Source of the DNA: Cognatilysobacter terrigena
GTDB lineage: Bacteria; Pseudomonadota; Gammaproteobacteria; Xanthomonadales; Xanthomonadaceae
Length of the DNA: 64,000 nt
Assembly: GCF_004361065.1 (NCBI RefSeq)
Contig: NZ_SELT01000009.1
Coordinates: 44,494 to 108,493, forward strand
Direction of reading: 5' to 3'
The first letter of the stretch is position 1. Each line of letters begins with the position of its first letter. The notes under the pieces are model-generated. The model searched no databases, was not told the origin of the DNA, and worked only from the letters and a program-made list of their open reading frames with translations. Both the position numbers and the translations under genes were made by a program. Positions 58,869-64,000 of this stretch are shown here, piece after piece.

Positions 58869-60047
58869 ATGACTGCCCTGCCGGTGGCTGCCGCCGCCGC
58901 TTCGCCCTATCAGCACGCCCTCGATCGCGGCTTCAGCACGCTGCGCTTCGAGCCGTTGCTCGAGCGCGAGTTCCAGCGCTTCCACAGCCGCGTGAACCTC
59001 GCGCGCGTGCGCTGGTCGGCGTGGCTCGCGTTCGTGCTGTACGGCGTGTTCGTGGCGATCGACATCCTGACGCTGCCGCCCGACGTGCACCACTGGACGG
59101 CGCCCATCCGCGCGTTCGCGATCATGCCGGCGTTCCTGTGGGTGATCGCGGCGACGTATCGCGACGCCTGGCAGCCGCGCATGCAGGGCCCGATCACGCT
59201 CGCCGCGACGATGGCGGGCCTCGGCACCGTGCTGCTGATCGCGATCGGCCTGCGCGCGCGGCATCCGCTGCCGTACGAGGGGATCCTGCTCGTCGCGATG
59301 TTCATCTACCTGCTCGCGAGCCTGGGCTGGTGGCGCGCACTCGCGGTGAACCTGGCGACGCTCGTCGCGTTGATCGGCGCCGAACTCGCGTGGCAGATCG
59401 ATCCGCAGGCGCGGCTGTACCAGATCGTGTTCATGCTTGCGGCGAACATCGTCGGCGCGACCGGCGCGTACTTCCTCGAGCACTCCACGCGCGCGGTGTT
59501 CCTCGTGCAGCGCCTGCTCAACGAGCGCGCGTCGCACGACGGCCTCACCGGGCTCGCGAATCGCGCGGCGCTCGACGAACACCTCGCGCGCATCTGGCGA
59601 CAGGCGCTGCGCGAGCGTGCCGCCGTGGCGATCGCGATGGTCGATGTCGACCACTTCAAGCGATACAACGATCGCTACGGTCACGCGGAAGGCGACGTCG
59701 CGCTGCAGGCCGTCGCCGCTGCGGTGGGCGCGCAGGCGCGACGTCCGCTCGACCTCGCGGCGCGTTACGGCGGCGAGGAATTCATGCTGGTCTGGTATCG
59801 CCCGCTCGACGCCGAACTCGCGACGCTGGGTGAGCAGGTGCGCGCGGCGATCGAAGCGCTGCGCATACCGCATGCGGAGGGCGAGGGCGGCGTGCTGACC
59901 GCGAGCGTCGGCATCGCCTGCGTCGTGCCGACCCCGACGCACGGCCCGCAGCGCCTGATGGAAGCCGCGGACGCCGCGCTCTACGCCGCCAAGCAGGCCG
60001 GCCGCAACGGCGTGCACATCGATGCGGGCGTCGCGCTGCCGGCCTGA
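58869..60047 (+). CDS. membrane diguanylate cyclase (GGDEF)
   Basis: Protein of 392 residues with about six helices in the N-terminal half (roughly 45-205) and a C-terminal GGDEF domain. The active site reads GGEEF (301-305) and an inhibitory site RPLD (292-295) stands at the canonical spacing, so it should make c-di-GMP under product feedback. The sensor half looks like a membrane input domain. Start uncertain: ATG 58869 chosen; ATG 58854 and ATG 58773 are in frame, but 58773 lies just behind a terminator. Only the catalytic half is certain. Confidence 0.88.
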   Translation: MTALPVAAAAASPYQHALDRGFSTLRFEPLLEREFQRFHSRVNLARVRWSAWLAFVLYGVFVAIDILTLPPDVHHWTAPIRAFAIMPAFLWVIAATYRDAWQPRMQGPITLAATMAGLGTVLLIAIGLRARHPLPYEGILLVAMFIYLLASLGWWRALAVNLATLVALIGAELAWQIDPQARLYQIVFMLAANIVGATGAYFLEHSTRAVFLVQRLLNERASHDGLTGLANRAALDEHLARIWRQALRERAAVAIAMVDVDHFKRYNDRYGHAEGDVALQAVAAAVGAQARRPLDLAARYGGEEFMLVWYRPLDAELATLGEQVRAAIEALRIPHAEGEGGVLTASVGIACVVPTPTHGPQRLMEAADAALYAAKQAGRNGVHIDAGVALPA

Positions 60048-60185
60048 GGCACGGATGGCCTTGATGCACGCTTGACCTGGCATGGGGTCCCATCGCCGTC
60101 CGCGGCGTGCGCGGCCCGTTGCGATCGCCCTCAAGACGGTTCGCGGCCCGCCGTTAATGCCGTTATCCCGTCCCCGGCCTGCGAG

Positions 60186-60557
60186 ATGACGCACGTCCTG
60201 ATCGTCGAAGACGACGCCACCACCCGCAACGGGCTGGCCGACCTGCTGGAGCTCGAAGGCTTCAGCGTCAGCCGCGCGGAGAACGGGCTGGTATCGCTGA
60301 ACCTGCTGCGCGCGGGGCTGCGACCGGACGTGATCGTGCTCGACCTCGTCATGCCGGTGATGGACGGCCTGCGTTTCCTGAAGACGATCCGCGCCACCGT
60401 GCACGCGGACATCCCGATCCTGGTGATGACCGCGGTGGGCGACCAGGTCGACCTCGACAACCTCGCCGAGGACATCAATTGCCGCGTGCTGTCGAAGACC
60501 GGGCCGATCGAGCCGTTGCTCGATGCGCTGCGCGCGCTCGGCGGCCGGGAGTCCTAG
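60186..60557 (+). CDS. stand-alone response-regulator receiver
   Basis: Single receiver domain of 123 residues with D9/D10, phospho-acceptor D53 (VIVLDLVMPVMDGL), Thr in MTAVGD and Lys in VLSKTGP. No output domain. Such CheY-like proteins pass phosphate between partners. It follows the diguanylate cyclase gene by 138 bp. No sensor kinase is adjacent. Its stop overlaps that of the CPBP gene (4 bases). Confidence 0.86.
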   Translation: MTHVLIVEDDATTRNGLADLLELEGFSVSRAENGLVSLNLLRAGLRPDVIVLDLVMPVMDGLRFLKTIRATVHADIPILVMTAVGDQVDLDNLAEDINCRVLSKTGPIEPLLDALRALGGRES

Positions 60558-61195
60558 CGCGCCAGCGCCATTGCATCGAACGTGGCGTGTGCGAGGACCA
60601 CGGGCCAGAGCCGCCCGGTGCGCGCATACCACGCCGCGAACAGCAGGCCGACGGGAATGATCATGAGCGACGGCGCGCCCTGGTAGAGGTGGTACGACAG
60701 GCGCAAGGCCGTGCTCGCGTTGACGGCGAACGCTGTGCCGCGCGCGGGCTTGAGCACGCCGACGAGATACCCGCAGAGGAACAGTTCCTCGAACAGCGGG
60801 TTCACCATCGACGCGAGCGCGACCGTCGCCAGTGGAATGCCGCGCGCGACCAGCGCATCGGGTGAGGGCGTCGCCGCGTGCGCGAACATGCGCAGGCCAA
60901 CGTCGACCATGCTGCAGGCCGCGAGCGTCACACCGACGAGCAGCACCGCGGCGGGCAGGTCCCAGCCGTTCCACACCACGCCGAGATGCGCGCGTTCCCA
61001 GCCGCGCAGCCGCAGCAACGGCAACAGCGCGAGCAGGACGACCGCTTCGTAGATGATCAGCGAACGCAGCCCGTCTTCGGTAATCGCAGGCGCGGTCGGC
61101 GGCGCCGCCAAGGACGCGATGCTCGACACCACCGGCAACGCGAATGCGATGAGCAGAACGAGCACGCATTCGGTGCGTTGCGACATGGACCGCAT
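60554..61195 (-). CDS. CPBP-family membrane protein with altered first motif
   Basis: Membrane protein of 213 residues with about six helices of the CPBP (Abi/Rce1-type) protease family. The second motif (H169 in YHLYQGAP) and third (H203 in LAHATFDAMAL) are present, but the first motif, usually EExxxR, reads E136-E137-L-F-L-C141, with Cys instead of Arg. GGGGAGGGG precedes ATG 61195. Members process prenylated proteins or confer bacteriocin immunity; this protein may be catalytically altered. Confidence 0.82.
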   Translation of the reverse strand: MRSMSQRTECVLVLLIAFALPVVSSIASLAAPPTAPAITEDGLRSLIIYEAVVLLALLPLLRLRGWERAHLGVVWNGWDLPAAVLLVGVTLAACSMVDVGLRMFAHAATPSPDALVARGIPLATVALASMVNPLFEELFLCGYLVGVLKPARGTAFAVNASTALRLSYHLYQGAPSLMIIPVGLLFAAWYARTGRLWPVVLAHATFDAMALAR

Positions 61196-61439
61196 GCGGC
61201 TACCCCTCCCCGGATCGCGCGGTGCGAAGCATACCGGCGCGGTGCGACATACGCGCACGGCGTGCGATGGATACCGACGCGCTTGCGCGCCCGAGCCGTT
61301 CGATGCGAGCGACACCGGCACATCGCGAACGCCCGTCATCGATGACCGCGCGTCACGCCGGCGGCCTCGAACCCATGCCGGCATCGTCGCCACGCAAGGC
61401 GTACCTTTCGCGCATGTCCCGCATCCGACGGAGGCCGCC

Positions 61440-61703
61440 ATGTTCCCGACCCGTGTGATGCCCGTGCTGCTGGCCGCGCTCGCCGGTTGCACGACGACCG
61501 CGCCGCCCGCGGCGTCCACCAACGCGGCGCCCGCGCCGCGCACCACCGCCGTGGTCTGCGGGCCCGGCGGCGACCTCTCCTGCTTCGAGCGCGCGAGCGA
61601 CCTCTGCCGTCCGCGCGGCTACGACCTGGTCGACCGCGAAGGCCGCCCGGCCACGGTGGCCGACGCGCAGGTGCGCATCGTCGAGGCCCGCTGCAAGCCC
61701 TGA
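61440..61703 (+). CDS. small lipoprotein
   Basis: Protein of 87 residues. A short signal ends in the lipobox LAALAGC with Cys 17, followed by a Thr/Ala/Pro-rich tether (TTTAPPAASTNAAPAPRTT) and a C-terminal segment with four Cys (VVCGPGGDLSCFERASDLCRP; EARCKP) that probably forms two disulfides. GGAGG precedes ATG 61440. Function unknown. Confidence 0.75.
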   Translation: MFPTRVMPVLLAALAGCTTTAPPAASTNAAPAPRTTAVVCGPGGDLSCFERASDLCRPRGYDLVDREGRPATVADAQVRIVEARCKP

Positions 61704-61771
61704 CCGCGCCGCGTGCGAACGGTCACAATGCCGACCTCGTCCGTCCGTAAGATGCGACGAGGGAGGGATCC

Positions 61772-62197
61772 ATGCTCGACATTTCGATGGTCGACGGCGG
61801 CATCGCCGTGCTGGCCGGACGCGGCGATGCGTCGATCGGCGCCATGCGCGGCGCGGTGCGCGACGCGATGGTGGACGTGCAGCTCGCGGGACGGCGCCGC
61901 ATCGTCGTCGACATGAGCGAGGCCACCGGCCTCGGCCACCCCGGCGTGATGCAGCGCATCGACACCGTGCGCGAGTGGGCCGCGATCGCCGTGCCGGGCC
62001 TGTCGCTCGCCTTCGTCGCCCACCACGCGTTCCTCGACGAGGACCGCATCGGCATGATCGTGGCGTCGCAGCTGGGCTTGAACGCGCACGCCTTCAGTTG
62101 CCGCGACGAGGCAATCGCGTGGCTGCGCAAGCAGCGCCTGTTCAACGCGCAGCGCGTCGAAACCGTCGCGACTCTGGCCGAGGCGCAGCAGGGCTGA
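61772..62197 (+). CDS. SpoIIAA/STAS-like protein (second paralogue)
   Basis: Cytoplasmic protein of 141 residues with strand-helix alternation (MLDISMVDGGIAVLAG; GRRRIVVDMSEATGLGHPGV; EWAAIAVPGLSLAFVAHHA; DRIGMIVASQLGL). It aligns in register with the protein at 35525-35923 (shared AGRR, RID, EWAA, RIG and DEA/DDAxAW positions). GGGAGGATCC precedes ATG 61772. Single-domain proteins of this fold often act as anti-anti-sigma or lipid/ligand-binding modules, but no Ser phospho-site can be assigned with confidence. Confidence 0.72.
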   Translation: MLDISMVDGGIAVLAGRGDASIGAMRGAVRDAMVDVQLAGRRRIVVDMSEATGLGHPGVMQRIDTVREWAAIAVPGLSLAFVAHHAFLDEDRIGMIVASQLGLNAHAFSCRDEAIAWLRKQRLFNAQRVETVATLAEAQQG

Positions 62198-62371
62198 CGC
62201 GGTATTGATCCGCGGAAGCTGGCAGGTGACCGCGGCTCCAGGACCTCGCGCCCCCGCTACGCATGAGTGGGCGCTTTCGGAACGCGCGGCCCTGATCGCT
62301 GCGAGGTTATGCGTCGCCCACCCGCCTGCGCCACCGCCGCACTACACTCGCTCGCTCCTTCAGGGGTCGAC

Positions 62372-63979
62372 ATGAAAGCCAGCGGCATTTCCTTCCACCA
62401 CGCCTGGGCGTTCTGGCTCGGCTGCGCGCTCATCACCGCCGGCGTCTTCGCCCACATGCCCATGTTCATGATGGGCCGCTACACGCATTGGCAGATGGTC
62501 GGCATGCCGATGACCACCGACATGCTGTTCGGCATGGCCGCCATTCCGCTCGGCCTCGCCTTCGCCTGCTACGGACTGATGCCGCGCTTCGACGGCATGC
62601 GCCGCGGCGCGCACGGGACGCCCGCAGCGCAGTTCCACATCGCCGACGGCGTGCCGCTCAACATCGAGCACTGGAAGCTCGTGCTGGTGCTGACCGTGAC
62701 GCTCGCGATCGACGTCATGAAGCCGGCGACACTCGGTTTCGTCGTCCCCGGCATGAGCGCGGAATACAAGATCGCCAAGCCGACCGCGAGCCTGCTCGCG
62801 CTGTGCGCGCTCACCGGCACGACGGTGGGTTCGGTGGTATGGGGTCGCATCGCGGATCTCGCGGGCCGTCGCGCCGCGATCCTGCTGTCCGCCCTGATGT
62901 TCATCGGCACCGCGATCTGCGGTGCGATGCCGGCGTTCGGCTGGAACCTCGCGATGTGCTTCCTGATGGGCGCGTCGGCCGGCGGCCTGCTGCCGATCAC
63001 CTTCACGCTGATGGCCGAGACCATTCCCGCCGCGCATCGCGGCTGGCTGCTGGTCGCGCTCGGCGGCATCGGCACGTCGGCGGGTTACCTGCTCGCCGCC
63101 GGCGCCGCGGCGACGCTCGAACCGATGTTCAGCTGGCGCGTGCTGTGGCTGCTCGGCCTGCCGACCGGCGCGATCATCATCCTGCTCAACCGCTTCATTC
63201 CCGAGTCGCCGCGTTTCCTTTCGAGCATGGGCCTCGAGCACGTCGCGCGTGCCGTGCTGCGCAAATTCGTCGGCCCCGCACGCGACGGCCTGGAGCGCGA
63301 GGACGCCGCGCATCCCGGTCCGCCGGTGATCGACGAACAGCATGCGGCGTCGGGCATCCGCATGCTGATGCACGGTCGCCATGCGCGCATCACCGCGGGC
63401 CTCGTCGTCTGCGGCATCGCGTGGGGGCTGGTGAACTTCGGCGTGCTGCTGTGGCTGCCGGTGAACCTCACCGCGCTCGGTGTCGACGCGAAGGCGACGA
63501 GCGCGCTGCTCGCGAAGTCGGCGGTCTATGCGTTGCCCGGCATCGCCGTCGTCGTATGGCTGTATCACCGCTGGAGCAGCTATCGCGCGCTCGTGCTGTT
63601 CATCGGCCTCACTGCGCTGTCGCTGCTCGCGCTCGGGGCGATCGGTTCGCTCGGCCTGCGTTCGCAGGCGGTGGTGATCGCAGTGGTCGTCGCGCTGCTG
63701 GTGAGCGTGAGCGGCGTGATCGCGATGCTGATCCCGTACGCGGCCGAGATCTATCCGGTGCACCTGCGCGGCACCGGATCGGGTGCGGTCGCGGCGAGTT
63801 CGAAGCTCGGCGGCATCATCGGTGCGGGGCTGGGCGTGTACGGCTTCTTCCAGAACTTCGCGATGTCCGCGTTCCTGATCGCGATCCCGATGGTGGTGTC
63901 GATGGTGATGCTGCTGATCAGCGGCATCGAGACGCGCGGCGTGCGCCTCGAGGATATCCAGACGTCGCTGGAAACCTGA
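62372..63979 (+). CDS. major facilitator superfamily transporter with extra N-terminal helices
   Basis: MFS carrier of 535 residues. An additional pair of helices near the N-terminus (about 10-30 and 48-70) precedes the usual twelve. Motif A appears as GRIADLAGRRAAILLSALMF and the metabolite:H+ symporter-like signatures (IPESPRFLSSMG; PYAAEIYPVHLRGTGSG) point to the sugar/aromatic-acid porter branch. A His-rich linker region lies mid-protein. Cargo unknown. Stop at 63979, 21 bp from the window end. Confidence 0.85.
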   Translation: MKASGISFHHAWAFWLGCALITAGVFAHMPMFMMGRYTHWQMVGMPMTTDMLFGMAAIPLGLAFACYGLMPRFDGMRRGAHGTPAAQFHIADGVPLNIEHWKLVLVLTVTLAIDVMKPATLGFVVPGMSAEYKIAKPTASLLALCALTGTTVGSVVWGRIADLAGRRAAILLSALMFIGTAICGAMPAFGWNLAMCFLMGASAGGLLPITFTLMAETIPAAHRGWLLVALGGIGTSAGYLLAAGAAATLEPMFSWRVLWLLGLPTGAIIILLNRFIPESPRFLSSMGLEHVARAVLRKFVGPARDGLEREDAAHPGPPVIDEQHAASGIRMLMHGRHARITAGLVVCGIAWGLVNFGVLLWLPVNLTALGVDAKATSALLAKSAVYALPGIAVVVWLYHRWSSYRALVLFIGLTALSLLALGAIGSLGLRSQAVVIAVVVALLVSVSGVIAMLIPYAAEIYPVHLRGTGSGAVAASSKLGGIIGAGLGVYGFFQNFAMSAFLIAIPMVVSMVMLLISGIETRGVRLEDIQTSLET

Positions 63980-64000
63980 TCGCGTCGCGAGTCGACGGCG

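Overview
The window is a dense, high-GC bacterial chromosome segment with the gene content of a Xanthomonadaceae (Lysobacter/Luteimonas-like) gammaproteobacterium. This placement rests on the PhoP/PhoQ pair whose H-box reads LADLAHSLKTPL, the lipA-lipB-ybeD-dacC-rlpA-mltB envelope block, the folB/folK/tsaD/rpsU block and the strong G+C bias at third codon positions. It is an inference from protein resemblance; no rRNA or tRNA gene is present to confirm it. I see no CRISPR array, insertion sequence or prophage.

Layout. (1) 1-3039 is the end of a type IV secretion locus (3' end of virB4, virB5, virB6, a Cys-rich DUF4189 protein), visibly lower in G+C than the rest, stopping 163 bp before dusA. 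(2) 3203-10132 holds dusA coupled to a guanidine-modifying hydrolase, a PepSY-like periplasmic protein with phoP-phoQ, and a yigB-like phosphatase coupled to an M17 aminopeptidase. (3) 10140-19655 holds two head-to-head ABC export systems. The leftward one (ATPase, permease, DesK-like kinase, DesR-like regulator) carries its own two-component system; the rightward one is MacA/LolD/MacB-like with two different permeases and two extra membrane proteins. (4) 19677-23471 holds a YedA-like exporter, a DUF1704 protein, a small protein resembling an orphan histidine-kinase DHp domain, and an AraC-MGMT DNA repair protein. (5) 23536-34651 is a long leftward envelope and lipoate block: prc, lipA, lipB, ybeD, a CsgG-like protein, dacC, rlpA, mltB, a VanZ-like protein and a MidA-type methyltransferase.

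(6) 34712-41780 holds pteridine/folate genes (folM-like, folK, folB), tsaD from a TTG start, rpsU with its own promoter and terminator, small secreted proteins, a HAD phosphatase and 3-methyladenine glycosylase. (7) 41889-44825 is a large GAF-GAF-GGDEF-EAL c-di-GMP enzyme. (8) 44768-53932 is accessory-type: tiny hydrophilic proteins, a thioredoxin-like protein coupled to a PhyH-like dioxygenase, a threonine-synthase-like PLP enzyme, a Kef-type antiporter, DUF488 and an MFS carrier. (9) 53992-63979 holds AidB-like acyl-CoA dehydrogenase, small EamA and CDF transporters, a LysM protein without signal peptide, a membrane diguanylate cyclase, a stand-alone receiver, a CPBP-family membrane protein with an altered first motif, a SpoIIAA-like protein paralogous to one at 35.5 kb, and a second MFS carrier.

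Many genes are translationally coupled by ATGA/GTGA overlaps (dusA/hydrolase, yigB/M17, ABC ATPase/permease, ybeD/lipB, mltB/rlpA, midA/vanZ, folB/folK, thioredoxin/PhyH), so functional pairs can be read directly. Nothing here is a demonstrably new system. The best leads are the T4SS tail with its DUF4189 partner next to dusA, the orphan DHp-like protein, the SpoIIAA-like paralogue pair, the tiny disordered proteins, and the regulator-bearing divergent ABC cluster.
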